From: Micractinium sp. NFX-FRZ
Lineage: Eukaryota; Chlorophyta; Trebouxiophyceae; Chlorellales; Chlorellaceae
DNA: 64,000 nt
Reading direction: 5' to 3'
NCBI GenBank assembly: GCA_029339195.1
Contig: JAPTJF010000101.1
Span: forward strand, 91,002-155,001
Shown piece after piece: positions 1-12,700 of the stretch. The position numbers were made by a program, and so were the translations under genes. Each line of letters begins with the position of its first letter. Within the stretch, counting starts at the first letter, position 1. The notes beneath the pieces are model-generated. The model did not search any database. It was not told where the DNA came from and saw only the letters and a program-made list of their open reading frames with translations.

Positions 1-131
1 CAGGTGAAGGCATGGTTCAAGCTGCACCAGGTGGCCCAACATAGACCAGCACCCAGCACATCTGCTCCGCCGGCCGAACCCCACACTCCAGTGCTCATCA
101 CCCTCTGTCACCACCGCCTGGCTGTGCTCAC

Positions 132-1064
132 TCCGAAAGTGAGGTAGTTGCGCAGGAAGAGGTAGAGGCCCAGCGAGATGAAGGCAAAGCACATGTAGGT
201 GCCCAGAATGCCGTAGCCAGCAATGGTGAAGAAGTTGCGGAAGAAGTGCTTCTTCTTCACCGACAGCCCCGCATAAAAGATGATGGGCGGCAGGAAGAAC
301 CTGCAGGCGGAAGGCGCGCGCGTTGTGAGAGTGAGCGTGCACCCACCCAAAGTGCAGGGCAGCTGGCGTGCACCAAGCGCAGACCATTGAGCAACTGCGC
401 ACTGATGCGTGGCATGCGGCCTGCCCACAAGAGTGCATGCAGCACCTTACGCCTGTTGCCGCATTTGTTTTATCACAAGCAGGGGCCCTTGCCCCTGCAC
501 CCCTCCCTTGCCCCTGCTTGTGATAAAACAAACTGGTCTGGCTGTGCACGCGGTCGCTTGGTGCCACACGGCGCACAGCACTACCCGCCCTGGAGCCGCT
601 ACACCAAACGCACGGGCGGTTCTGCTTCAGTGCCAATCTGCACCTGCCGCTGTGTCTGCCACTCACACAAAGAAGTTGGCGGCGTCAAAGGACAGCATGC
701 TCTGCAGCACCTCTGGGTGGAAGAGCTTGCGCGCCACCACCAGCACCGCGCCAACAAACAGGCCGAGCAGGCACGCGGCGCTGCCCTCGCCCGCAAAGCG
801 CGTGGAGGCGGCAAACCGGTGGCCCAGCGTGGACCACACAATCATGAGTGCCACCAGCAGGGCTGCGCAGGGATGGGGAGCACGGGCGTCAAGAGGCGTG
901 AAGGAGGGTGAAGGCGCGGGTGATGGCTGCGCGATTGGCGGCAACGCCCGGTTGACCGCCAGGCACTCCCGCCCCCCGCCCGCAGCCCGCGCCGCACCGG
1001 TACTGAGTGAAGCGGCGTGCAGAATGTCGGGCGAGTGGCCCTCGCCGCCCTCCGAACCGCTCAT
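132..1064 (-). CDS. NHX-type Na+/H+ (K+/H+) antiporter, N-terminal part (partial gene)
   Basis: This would exchange Na+ or K+ for protons across an internal membrane. Three exons are visible: 1004-1064, 667-862 and 132-300. The gene continues past the left edge after a GTGAGC donor at 131. The protein starts [11 protein letters not shown], then has hydrophobic segments ([20 protein letters not shown]). It carries the family signature [11 protein letters not shown] followed by KKKHFFRNF, the amiloride-binding region of CPA1 exchangers. Exons 2 and 3 join as FFV-FFLPP with phase preserved. The first donor is ambiguous: GT at 1003 or GT at 997 both stay in frame. KKKHFFRN is seen in both vacuolar NHX1 types and endosomal NHE6-9 types, so the subclass is left open. 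The start at 1064 is the first Met upstream of the first membrane segment. Confidence 0.83.
465..531. repeat. Perfect 22-bp inverted repeat in antiporter intron
   Basis: Bases 465-486 are the exact reverse complement of 510-531, with a 23-base loop, inside intron 2 of the antiporter gene. The arms are AT-rich at their outer ends (TTGTTTTATC) and GC-rich inside. It could be a small mobile-element footprint or a small-RNA hairpin. I see no coding sequence in it. Confidence 0.85.
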
Positions 1065-2038
1065 GGCGGAGGCCAGTTACGCGCGCCAGGGCCCGCTGGC
1101 GGATAGCTGCAGCAGCGTCTGGATGCAGGGTCGATACCTGCAAGGCGGTTTGAGATCTCGAGAAGCACGTGGACAATCAGGAGCGCCCAAGGACAGGAGA
1201 GGCCACCGCCACGCCCTGCGCGCTGTGGGCAGCGCACTGGGTGGATGCCACCAGCCAAAAGCGGCAATTGTGCGTGCTGATATGTCCCTCTAGCACTGCC
1301 TTCATGCTTCTGGTACAGCTCACATCGGGGTGAGAACAGGTCTGCAGACCGTTTGCTAAGGGTGTGAGGCGGCGCCCCTGGTCGCCCACAGGGTGCGCTC
1401 CCGTCCCTGCCCGCAAGCACTCCGGCAGGCACCACGTTTGGCTTGAAATGGGAGGCGCCATGGGTGTTTCATTTCGCAACATATCACCACTCGGGTGCCA
1501 CCCTGGATGGGTGGGCTGCGACCCCAGTTCATGGCCCGCCGCACGGCGGCTGTGTGTTGCCGCGCTGTGTGGCGCCGTACAGCACCCCGCCTTGTAGCAC
1601 CCGCCGTCAGCTGAGCACGCACCTGCCCCCAGCTAGGCGCAGCACTTTCCAGACCTCCATATCAAAATCGCGCGCCTGTTCAGGAGCTTGCGAACAGCCC
1701 AAACCGGTGCATAACCGCCTGCCCTGTAAGCAGGACCGCCTTTGCATGGCGCAATGATGATTGACATCGAAACTGGCTTAACGAGCAAGCTGGAGAGGCC
1801 ATTTGGACAGATGGCCTGAGCTAGCTCGAGCTTCTTGCACTGCTGGCAGCAGAGCATCTAGTGTCCCTCCCTCCTCAGCCCCTGCCCGGCAGCAAGGTTG
1901 CAGCTTTCAGCGTGAAGGTGTCAATTGCTGCTTGACCCGTTGCCCAGGGTGCAGGAGGCAGCCGACAGCCCCGCCGAAACCTGCGACAGGGGCTATGCGC
2001 GGTGTCTGAGGCTATCGCTGGGCAGCGGCAGTGCAGCC
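1065..2038. promoter_or_regulatory. Divergent intergenic region, antiporter / phosphate symporter
   Basis: This 974-base stretch separates the antiporter start (-) from the phosphate symporter start (+). It should hold both 5' leaders and both promoters. I recognise no exon, RNA gene or defined promoter element in it. Confidence 0.5.
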
Positions 2039-5000
2039 ATGGTATACTCAGGCAAGTGTGGGTGCTTGAAGTGCGTTGTGCAGGGCGCTTTGCCGCCACC
2101 AACCTTGCTGCGTGCGCTGGGCCAGCTCCGGGCTGCTCAGCAGGATCGATTTTGCCTTCCTCAGTAGCGCCGGGGGGCGGAGGGGGCGGCAGCGCACGGG
2201 CGGCGACACCCACCCCGGGTGGACTTCCGCCCGCAGGCGCCGCCCAGCCGCCGGTGCAGGTCTCGCGTGCGCCCGTTCAGGGCGCTTGATCACTCGTGCT
2301 TCGTTGCTGCTTCTGCTGCTGCAGAGATTACGTGGATCTTTGTGGTGGCGACAGTTGGGGCCGTGTTTGTGGCCTTCGGTGAGCAGGGGACTGCGCAAGC
2401 ATGCGCACTTGCAGTTACCACGGTGGCATCGAGCTGCCCTTCACCGCCCTGCCAATCATCATTAACGCGCATTAAAAAGGAAAACATGAAAAAATTGAGT
2501 GCCCTGCCCCGCCCGTGCTTCCCATGCAGGCATCGGAGCAAACGACTGCGCGAACAGCTTTGGCACTTCAGTGGGCGCCGGCGCGCTGACAAGTGCGTGC
2601 ATGCTCTGTTAGGCAGCGCCTGATGGTGCAGCGCAGCGTGCACCCACAGTGCACGCCGCCCGCACCCGGAGCGGCTCCGTTGGGCGCTGGTCTACCCGTG
2701 GCTGCGCTGACGTGCAGCCGGGCCCGCCTCCTGCCCCCCACTGCTTGCCTGCAGTGAAGCAAGCCATCGCGGTGGCCACTGTGTGCGAGTTTGGCGGCGC
2801 CGTGCTGATGGGGTCGGGGGGTGAGCCGCCCGCACTGCTGCTGCCGCCCCGGCTCGGCCCCCCATTGCCCAATGCTCCCGCAGTGCGTGCTGCAGTCCTG
2901 CCGCCATAATGCCATGCTGGCGTGCCTGTGTGCCTTCCCCGCCGCGCTCCTCTGGGCGGCCCCTAAGCACTCTCAGGAACACGACCCGACCCGCCCGCCC
3001 TGACCCGCCCGCCCGCAGTCACCGACACCATCAGCAAGCAGATTGCCGACGTCAGCGCGTTTGTGGAGAAGCCCGATGTTCTGGCGTACGGCATGTTATG
3101 TTCGGTAAGGGAAAATATCAACAAATACATGATGAAGAAATGGACAGGAAAAAGAGAAAAACGAGTGTGTTGTAAGCGTGGTGTCTGCGCGTATGCCCTT
3201 CCAGCGTACCCTTCACCTTGACCCCACCCTTCCCTGTCCCTCCGCGTGCCTCCACAGATGATGGCGTCGGGTGTGTGGCTGATCCTGGCCACCTACTGGG
3301 AGATCCCCGTCAGCACCACCCACTCGATTGTGGGTGCCGTGGTGGGCATGACGATGGTGGCGGCAGGGCCCGGCGCCGTCCACTGGAGCGACCGCACCGA
3401 CACCTTCCCCTTCCTGGGGGTGAGCTGCTGGGGCTGGCCTGGCCTGGGCTGGCCTGGGCTGGGCACCTTCAGAGCTGCATGTTCAGGGTGGTGGGGAAAA
3501 CAAAACCAAGGGGAAAGGGAAAAGTGGAGCGCCGCTGGGCGTGCGCCGTGGGATTTGCTGCGCTCCTGCGGTTGCCATGCACGCCCGCCGCACGCCTGTG
3601 GCTCGCCTCGCCCCCCCGCCTTGCTGCATGTCGTCGAGCACCGCTCGGCTCACTTGCTCCCGTCCCTCCCTCCGGCCACGTCATCCCCCCGCAGGGCGTG
3701 GCATCCATTGCGCTCAGCTGGGTGTTCTCCCCCATCCTGACGGGGGTGCTGGCGCTGTGCATATTCATGCTGCTGCGCTCCCTCGTGCTGCGCTCGCCCC
3801 ACGCCTACCGCCGCGCCTACTACGTACTCCCAGTCTTTGTCTTCCTGACCTTCTTCATGTGAGCGAGGCGTGCATGAAACCGGTCTTTCCTTCCTTTTTG
3901 TTTCTTTAAAAAGGCCGGCGAGGGGTCGAGGGGTTGTGGCTGGGCCAATGGGTGTAGGGGCAGCGGGCACAGGCGTGCCGTGAGCCTGCCCTGACGCACG
4001 TACTGCACCCCCGTCTGACTCCCGTCTGCAGTGTCCAGCACGGCGGCAGTTGCCCCCTTCTGTTCTAGCCTCAAGTTCCCCTGCTCTGCGCTTCCTGCTG
4101 TCCCCTCTGCCCGCCTGGCACTGCCCGCAGGATTTCGATCTTCATCATCCAGCAAGGCGGCGCCCGCTTCCACTGGGACCACACCCCCATTGGCACCGCC
4201 GCCTGGATCTCTGCATGCGTAGGAGCGGGCTCCTCCATCGCCGCTGTGGCCGTCCAGTGGCTGCTCATACACAAGCGTGTGGCCCAAGACTTGAAGCGGG
4301 AGGAGGAGGCGGCGGCGGCGCGGGCGGCGGCGGAGGCGGCGCTGGCAGACGTGGAGAGGAACGGCGGCATGCAGCTGGAAGGTGCGCTGTGTGTGTGTGT
4401 GGTGTGTGCGCGTGTGTGTGGTGGCCCCAAGCAGCGTTCGTAGCAGGGTTGGAGACACGGCGGCATGCAGCTGGAAGGCGTGCTGTGTGTGCTGTGTGTG
4501 CTGTGGCCCCTGGTAGCTGCGCTCGTAGCCGAGTCGACTGGGGGCAGCGGCAGTGGTGTCTGTGTGGGCCGCGACAGGTGCAGGTTGCAGGTTTTGGTGC
4601 GTGCACCAGTGGCGCTCGCACCTGCTGCATGTACCGCCTGCCTGCCTGCCTGCCTGCCTGCCTGGCTCTGCTCGTCCATTGGGAGGCGGCCCGGCATCGC
4701 TACTGCCCCGCTGTGCCCGCCCACCTCCCCTGCCCGCGCTGCCCATGAGATGCACCCACGCCTGCCCCTCCCCGCCTCTGTGGCTGGCTGTGGTAGCGGA
4801 CTGGTGCCTTTGGCTTGATTCCTGTTGGCTACCTTAACCCACGCCTTTGGGCTGTAATCTCCTTTTTCTTCTCCTTCTCTTTGGCAGGCTGCGCCGACGA
4901 CCTAATCAGCGACATCCTGGGGGGGCAGGACCCGCTTGCCTTTGGCTTCTGCAGCCCAGGGGAGGGCTCCGACCCAGACAGCCTCAGCAACCGCGCCAGC

Positions 5001-8000
5001 CTGGGCGGCGGCATGGGAGGGGCCATGTCGTTTGGGGGACCAGGGCCGGCGGCCGGCGAGAGAGCGGCATCATTAGCAGCAGGAGCAGCAGGAGCAGGAG
5101 GGGGGCCAGCGCCAGCGGGAGGGGCTGCGCGCACTGGCGGTTCCATGCGCGGCAGCGCCGGCCCTGCTCGGGAGGGCGGCCAGAGCGGCGGGAGCAGCGG
5201 CGGCAGGGGCGCTGCATTTGTGCTTCACCAGTTCCGGGAGTCGCGCCTGTGGAGCGTGCTCACGCACGGAGCCAACTTTGACATCCACGAGGTGCGCGCT
5301 GTGCTGTGATGTGCTGTGCTGTGCTGTGCTATGCCGTGCACGCTGTGCTGCGCATGTCGAGTTGTGGTGTGCCGTGCTGTGGCGCACTGTGCTGTTCTGT
5401 GCATGCTGTGCTGTGCTTGCATGCGGGGTGCACGTGTGTGCGCACGTAGGGATGGGCAAGTGGCCCGTGCAGGGCAGCAGGACCACTGCCCGCTGGCCTC
5501 CCATCGACCACCTTCTGGTGCCCTGGCGCCCCCACCTGATATCTCCCCACTTGCCCTGCATGAGCCCCTTCATTGGCCTGTTTATGGGGCCCTTCAATGT
5601 CCCCACCCTTCTCCCCCCTGTGGGCGCAAATCCTTCCGCCCCGCCCTTGCTCCCCCTGTGGGCCCACCCCCCCTCTGCCTCCCTGCCCCCGCGCTGCGGC
5701 AGGTGGTGGACACGGACGAGAAGATCAGCAGCATTCACTACCACTCGGAGCGCTTCGACTGGCGGGCAGAGAGTGAGCGCCGCGCAGCTGCCTGCCTGCC
5801 TGCCTTCCTGGGCGCGGCACGGTGCACGCCAGTACACTCCCACCTCGGGTCCTGCCCAGCCTCACACTGCCTTTGAGCACGCCCGCGCGCTCTGCCCGCT
5901 GGCTCGCCCACCTCCGCCACCTACAGTTAGCACCAACGCTGCCGCTTCCCGCCGGCTTCTTTCCCTGTTGCAGGCGTGTTCAAGTACCTGCAGGTGGGGG
6001 GGCCGAGCCGGCAAGGGGAGGGGAGGGGCGGGTGCAGTGCTGGGTGTGACTGAGGGCGAGGGTGCAGCAAACTTTGTTGGTCAGGCCAGGGGCAGAGCCA
6101 GCTGCTGTGTTAAAAAACGACGCAACCAACCTTTTCTGGCCCGTGCCGTGCAGGTTTTCACCGCCATGGCCAACTCCTTTGCCCACGGGAGTAACGACGT
6201 TGCCAACTCGATCGGGCCTTACGCCGCCATCTACTTTGTGTGAGCCTCGGCAGCATTTCAACACAAGAGTTAATCTTGATCGACGCTGCCGGTTGCTCAA
6301 CAGGCTTGCCTGAGCTGGGCACAGCTGGGGCGCGTGTTGCTTGCTTGCTGCGCCAACCGATCGCGCACCCGACAGCCACCCCACCTGCCAGCCGGGCATC
6401 CCGCCTGCCCATTGCACTCGCCGCCCACCTGCCCCTGCCATTTTTGCCAATGCTGCCCTGGCCCTGCAGGTGGCGGAACAGTTCGGTTGAGATGACGTCT
6501 GTGGTGCCCGTCTGGATCCTGGCCGTGGGAGGCCTCGGCATCGTGCTGGGTGAGTGGTGTCTGCTTCCTGCTTTCTGAGTGGGGTTGAGCACTGTGTCTG
6601 CAAGCAGGTGGTCAGGGGGGGGGGCCCGAGGGCGGCCCTGCGCTGCGCCCTGGCTTGGCGGCTGGTTTGGGCCGACCTGGAAGCGTGCTTGTGGGCGCTG
6701 TGGCGGGTTTACGAGGAATCCACTGCGGGCCTGGTTCACTCTGCTCCCCTTGGGTTGTGCTGCTAGTCAACTTCCCTTCCCTTCCCCCTTGCCTTCCCCC
6801 TTTACCCCCCCCAGGGTTATCCACGTATGGATACAAAATCATGGTAAGTGGGGCAACGGCTGAGGTGGCAGCAGCAGCAGCTTGCGTCCCCCGTGCCAGC
6901 TCCCGCCGCACCCTACTGTTTCGCATGCTGAGCTCACACACACCGGGCCCCACCGCTGACGCTGCTCGCCGCCTCTGCCCACCCGCTTCTTGGCACTGCA
7001 GCGCATCTTGGGTGTCAAGATGACTCGGCTGACCAACTCGCGAGGTGTGTGCTGCCGCCGCCGCTGCCTAGAGGCCTGTGCGCCTGCCTGTGCTGCGTCA
7101 CCTGCCCAGAGGGCCTGCCCCCTCCGCCTCCTCTCCCTGGCAGCCATATGTTCCACGTTGCATGATCCACGTGAATTGGCATGCCACTTGTGCGGATTTA
7201 ATCCTGGCCCCATGCTGTGGCTTGCAATGCGGCCACCGCCAGCGCAGCATGCCGCACACAAACTGCCGCCGCGTCCTGCTCATGCATGCATATACTCACC
7301 ACCGCCCCGCCCCCCTCCTCCCCACCCGCCCTCTTGCCAACAGGATTTGTCGTTGAGATTAGTGCGGCGGCAGTTGTGTGCATCGGCTCGCGCTATGCAC
7401 TCCCCATCTCCACCACCCACTGCCTGGTGGGGGCGGTGGCGGGCATCGGTGAGTGCTGCGCCACACGCAGGCAGCCTGCCAGGGGGAGTGCTCAATGCTG
7501 CCTGGCGGCCGCTGCGGAGGCCGGCTGGCGGGGATGAGCCCTCCTGCTTCAGTGCCTGCCCGCCCACGCCCACTGCTTGGCTGGCCACCCACCCTGTGCC
7601 TGCCAGCAGGCCTGTTGGAGGGACGGCGCACATTTACCTCATCTGGATTCTGCTTACTGCATGTGCACCCGCTGCTCACCCACCTGCCTGCCTGCCCGCT
7701 TTCCATCCGCGCCCCCCGCTTGCCTGCAGGCCTGCTGGAGGGGCGGCGCGGCTTCAACTGGATGCTCATGCTCCGCTTCTTTGTGGGCTGGGTGGCAACG
7801 CTGGTGGTGGCGGGCCTCACCTCAGGTGCGCCTCCCGCTGCCTGCCTGCCTGCCTGCCTGGCTGCCAGAGCGTGTGAGGCTCCATGCTAGGGTTCAGGTT
7901 GACTTGGCTGCCAGGGCGTGAGCTTCCTTGGCTGCCTGCCTGCCTGGCTGCCAGAGCATGTGCGAGGCTCCGTGGGCTGCTTGCTCGCCCATCTCTCAGG

Positions 8001-8440
8001 CCCATCACACCTGCCTGGCGCATGACCCAACTTGCTTGCCTGGCTGGCGATGGGAGGGCAGCAGCCCAGGGCTGCCCCATCCTCTGCTTGCCGCCTCCCC
8101 ACCCAACCCCACCTCACCGCTCCCGCCCACCCCCCCTTGCCCCCCCCCTGCAGCCCTGTTCACCGCCCAGGGCATCTACTCCCCCAACAACTTCTCTGCC
8201 GGGCGGCGGTACTACATGGCGCAGTACCTTGAAAACACCACAGCAGGCATTTCAGGCTTGCTGGCGACCAGCGGCGTGCCAGGCATGGCGGAGGCGTCAG
8301 CAGAGCTTAATGCCAGCCTGGCGCTCCTGCCCGCTCCACTTCTCAACATCAAGCCAGGAGCAGCCCTGCAGCTTCAGGCGATGCAGCTCTACGCGGGGGC
8401 AACGGCGTGGGTGGGCAATGCCACCGGCCCTGGCGGCTGA
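2039..8440 (+). CDS. Na+-dependent inorganic phosphate symporter, PHO4/PiT family
   Basis: It imports phosphate with Na+, probably at the plasma membrane. The 18 exons are 2039-2051, 2325-2378, 2530-2592, 2755-2820, 3019-3104, 3258-3419, 3695-3858, 4131-4381, 4888-5291, 5703-5772, 5974-5993, 6154-6239, 6470-6549, 6815-6843, 7002-7044, 7344-7448, 7730-7825 and 8154-8440, giving 692 residues. Both halves carry the family signature: GIGANDCANSFGTSVG from residue 23 and HGSNDVANSIGPYAA near residue 463. PVSTTHSIVGA and PISTTHCLVGA are the matching internal repeats. A hydrophilic central loop (about residues 245-450, mostly exon 9) is rich in Gly, Ala and Ser, as in PHO89-type proteins. The start is inferred: ATG at 2039 gives MVYS-EITWIFVV by way of a GC-AG intron (CAG/GCAAGT). 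Another upstream exon is possible. Confidence 0.9.
4353..4500 (+). repeat. Exon-edge echo of symporter exon 8 end
   Basis: The end of exon 8 with its donor (about 4353-4395, GGCATGCAGCTGGAAGG...) recurs at about 4451-4495 inside intron 8, about 98 bases downstream. The match is interrupted only by small changes. Confidence 0.8.
5285..5420 (+). repeat. GTGCT-type simple repeat in symporter intron 9
   Basis: This is an irregular array of GTGCT units just after the exon 9 donor. No coding sense is visible. Confidence 0.7.
7604..7755 (+). repeat. Exon-edge echo of symporter exon 17 start
   Basis: The acceptor and exon 17 start (7721-7750, GCAGGCCTGCTGGAGGGGCGG) have a diverged copy 120 bases upstream (7601-7630, GCAGGCCTGTTGGAGGGACGG) in intron 16. 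The real exon is the downstream copy, because it continues as the membrane segment MLMLRFFVGWVATLVVAG. Confidence 0.85.
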
Positions 8441-9761
8441 GTGCATCCCCCGGCATGCACCCCCGCCCCACCGGCCCCCCTTGCGAACGCGCGCCCTCGC
8501 TGGCCTCGTGTCATGTCCAGCCAGCGCCCGGTGTGTGCACTTTTCCAGGGCGCATGCCCTTTTCCAGCCCTAGAACTCTCCACCAACAACAAACCCTGCA
8601 GTTTTTGGCGACCCCGTACCTGCCCCTGCCTGTGCCGCCTGTTTTCCGAGTGCGCGTGTGTCGCTTTCCTCCGCCAAGGCGTTGCTGCCAGTAAACCAGC
8701 TCCACTTTATGTGGGAGGCATGAGCGAGCGTTTGCCTCCCCGATTGAGCCCCCCAAACCTCCACTCCTCCCTTTTTCACTAATATGGTCTCGCCGCCACC
8801 CCTTGCATTGCTTACCTTGTTCCCCTCCTGCCTGGCAGACCCGCTTGCCCACCCCGGCGCAGGCGCGTTGGCAGGCAGCACAAGCTCCGCTGCCGCACAC
8901 CTCTTTCAGCTACCCCCTCGTTCCTTATTCACGTACACACGAGAGCTCACACACGCACTACACATTCCCCAGCCATGCTGCTGCTGTTGCGGGCTTTGCC
9001 TTCGCGCCCCGCCTCCCTACCTTACCTACCAACTTCGTTCCTGCTGTCTCCACGCGCCGCGCCGGCACTCATGCGGCATGCGGCCCCCAGTGACCCACGC
9101 GCTGCCAGCCTGCCCCTATTAAGCCGTTCCCAAGTCAATCTAGTAGTGGTGCTCACACATGTGCTCATCCTACGTCATCCTTTCCTCCCCCGGTCTCGCC
9201 ACGCCATGTGTCCCCCCGTTTCTCCGCCTCAGACCACCTTGTCGAATTGATTTCTTTGCTCAGAGCAATCTCTTCTTCTCACAGCAGCGTACAGCTGCCG
9301 CTTGCCGCTGCCAGCAGCCAAAGCATGCAAGGACAAGCAAAACCGTAGCCAAAATGCAGTCGTCAGGCAGTGCTGCGGCGAGTCAAATAAGCGCCGGCCC
9401 CGGGCGGGGCAAAGGGCGCGGGCCTCCTTGCTCACTCCAGGGGGGCAAAAATGTGCGCACAGCGTGCGCAGCATGAATGGCCGCGGGCACGTGCCACCTG
9501 GCGGCAGCGCCCACTGCATCCGGGCGGGGGTGGGCGTGCGCTGGGCGGGTGGCTCGCTTGCGGCGCCGCCCCGCCCAGCTCCCCTCTCAAACACTCTTGG
9601 GTAGATCTTCTCAGGCAAAAGCCCTGCTGATAATAAGATGCCATCTTGCCTTGGCTGGACACTGCCTTGCGCAGCCGCATCCCAAGGGAGCAGCCGCATC
9701 TGAGCCGCGCGGTGCTCGGCTGGGCGGGCCTGCCGCCGCCTCATCACCGCCTCGTCCCGCT
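8441..9761. other. Convergent 3' intergenic region
   Basis: It lies between the stops of the phosphate symporter (+) and the cyclophilin (-) and presumably holds both 3' UTRs. I see no exon, RNA gene or repeat of note. Confidence 0.5.
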
Positions 9762-12700
9762 TCACTTGGGCTGCACCAGGTTCTCCGCTCCAGAAACGAT
9801 CTTGGCGCTCTCAATCTTGTCGCCCACCTGGCAGGCGAGGAGGGAGGGGCAGCGGGGGGCAAGGGTGTGGGCAGGGTGGGCGGGCACACAGTGGGCTGAG
9901 GGGAGGGGCAGGGGCAGCAGGGCGGAGAGGGATGACATCGCGGGTAGGCATGGCGGGTGGGCAATGCGGGTGGGGTAAGCAAGGGCTCCGCGAGTATGAC
10001 GCGGCTGCCATCCCGCGTGCACACATGCTGTAGCCCGGCAGCCACCCACAGCCAGCCCCCGACAGCGTGCAGTGCAAAGTTGCCCACCCGCGGCCCCTCA
10101 TTGACAACCAGGCTACCCCACAGCCCCACAGCACGCGAAAACGGACACACACACACACACAGTGTGCTCCCTCGCCCAGCCCCCCACCTGCATCTCCTTG
10201 AGCAGCTGCGTGCCCTCGGTCACATAACCAAACACGGCGTACCGCCCGTCCAGCAGGTTGGCGCCCGTGGGGGTGAGCTCAGACTCCTGCAGGCAGGCGG
10301 GGCAGAGAGGGTTAGGGTTAGGGTTTGAGGATAGGTTTCAGCGGCCGGATGGGTAGGGTTCAGGGCCTTGGGGGTCGGCTGAGACTCCTGCAGGCAGGCC
10401 AAGAGGGGCGGTGGGGTTGGGGTGGGGTTGGAGGATGCTGCCAGATTGGTAATCAGAGTGAGAGGGCAGCCTGCCGGGGTGGAGGGCTCCACAGTAAAGG
10501 GCTTCCCTCCTTCTCAGCAGTCGTGCGCGGCAAGCAAACCGCTCTCACCCTGAGGAGCCAAAAGGACTGGGAGGAGCCGGAGTTGTTGTCAAGCTTGCAC
10601 GCCCCCCTTCCCCTATGGGTGCCCTCCCCCCCGAGTGATCATGCAGGAGACAAGCAGGCTCTCACCTTGAGCAGCCAGAAGAACTGGGAGGAGCCGGAGT
10701 TGTTGTCAAACTCCTCGCGTGCGATGGCCATGGTGCCAAACGCGTTGAAGGGCAGCACCGGCTGCTCGCGGAACCTGCGGGGAGCAACCGGCAAACAAAC
10801 GCACACATGGGACAGCAGAGGTTTGGGCGGGGTGTGGTCATGTTCATGCTGGGTAGGTGCCGCTGCGGTGCAGCAGCGGGCACTGCGACTCAGGCACCCG
10901 TGTGCCTCCTCACCTCCCCGGGCTCACCGCACCTCCAAAATTGCAGGCACCCACCCACCAAACCATGCGCCGACCGACCCTCACAGCTCACGCTCACGCA
11001 CCCCTTCCCCCCACGTCTCCTCGCACACGGGCACCTTCCATGCATGCACTTCAACACATTTGGTGCGCTTGCTGGTCCACACGTGCCCTACCTCCCGTCC
11101 TCCTCCAGCGTCTCCTCCCACACGCGCACCTTGTCCCTCCCAACAAGCCAACTGCCAAGAGTGTGTGCAGTAACCTTCTGTGCGCTTGCTGGCCCACATG
11201 CCTCCTCACCTCCCATTCTCCTCCAGCGTCTCCTCGTACACGGGCGCCTTGTCCCCCTTCACCATGATCTCCAGAGGCACGGTGCGCAGCTTGCCGTCCA
11301 GCACAAAGCCCTGGGACTGCGGGGGCACACAGAAACCACATCAACAAAGTCAGGCGCAGTGTGTTGCAGTGCGATGGGATGGCACGGTGAGGGATGGTGC
11401 GCAGCTTGTTGTCCAGCACAAAGCCCTGGAACTGCAGGGCACACCAGCAGGCCAGCCAGCACACCAGTGAGTTGCAAGCGCAGCTTGTTGCAGTGTGACA
11501 GGATGACAGGGTGCAACTTGCTGTCGGTCTGCACCACACAACCGCCAGCGCACCTTGCCAGCCTTGGCCCACGCCATGCATGTTGAAATACCACAGCCAG
11601 GGGGACCTCCAAAACCAACACCGGCGTCATGCTTGCCAGCCTGCCATGCGTTTGGAGCTCACAAAGCCATCCAGGGTGCCGCCCTGCACCACACCGCCGC
11701 CAGCATGCTCCCTCCTGATCCCTGCTCCCACCCTGCAGCCACCTCCTTGCATGCACTCACGTCGCCGTCGGGCTTGCCGGTCTGCACCACAAAGCCGTCG
11801 GAGCGCTGGATCTCCATGCCGTTGTAGAAGCCGCGCTGCACCAGGTCAGCAAAGTCGCCGGCACTGCAGGGGGGGCGTGGGCAGAACGGGAGGGACAAAG
11901 CGGGAATGTTGCAGGAGTGGGTGGTTGGGTGGGTGGGGGGGCGCAGGCGATGCTCCAAGTGCTTGTGACATGCGGCGCAAGAGGCCGCCAGCGCCCAGTT
12001 TTTTACAAAGCCGGAACCCCAGGGGAGGGGGGCCATGGAGGGCAGAGAACCTGCATTGCCATTGGAGAGGCGGCGCTGCACGGCGGCGCTGCATAAGCAA
12101 GCACCACGACAGGCAGTGTGGGCTGGCAGGATGGCTACTGCACCCACTCAAGCCATCCGCACACCATCCCCTTGCCCTGTCACCCCCCTCCCTCCCTCCC
12201 CAACCGCTGCGCACCTGACAGGCGCATTGTAGCCGTCGAGCACAATGGTCATCACGCCGCCGGTGGAGTTGTTCTCGCGTGCATCAGTGAACGCAAACTT
12301 CATCTCAACCGTGGCGCGGCCCTGCACAGCACACACGAGCACGAATAGCAAGAAGAAAAGGGTGAGCAGACAGGAGTGACAGCCAGTGCCTGTCGCATCT
12401 GCCATCCTCTCCCCTGCTTTGCACACGTGTGTTGCCCCTTTGTAGCCCTCTCGCGCCCTGCCTAGTCGCATCACGCAGGACAGGGATGAGCAGACGCACA
12501 GGGCGGCGCAGCTACTGGCTGGTTGTTCCGCCCTCCATATCTCTGGGTCGTTGCACGTGCTGCCCTGCTTACTTGACCTGCCTAACCTTATACCATTGAT
12601 GTCTTTCATACAACCTTGATTCCACCCACCTTCAGCTGGGGCAGGTCGGCATACTCCTTGGGCACCTCAAAGGGGAAGCCCTTGACCATCGCCTCCTCGA

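Noticed and set aside
3820..4755. Long open frame on the minus strand opposite the phosphate symporter
   Set aside because: It is a GC-rich shadow of the symporter exons and intron repeats. Its residues are mostly Thr/His/Gln repeats from (CACACA)-like sequence.
10308..10326. Internal telomere
   Set aside because: Only about 2.5 units are present and the gene continues on both sides.
10541..10600. Second, mutually exclusive exon 8 in the cyclophilin gene
   Set aside because: It lacks an acceptor and the first half of the exon, so it is treated as an echo.
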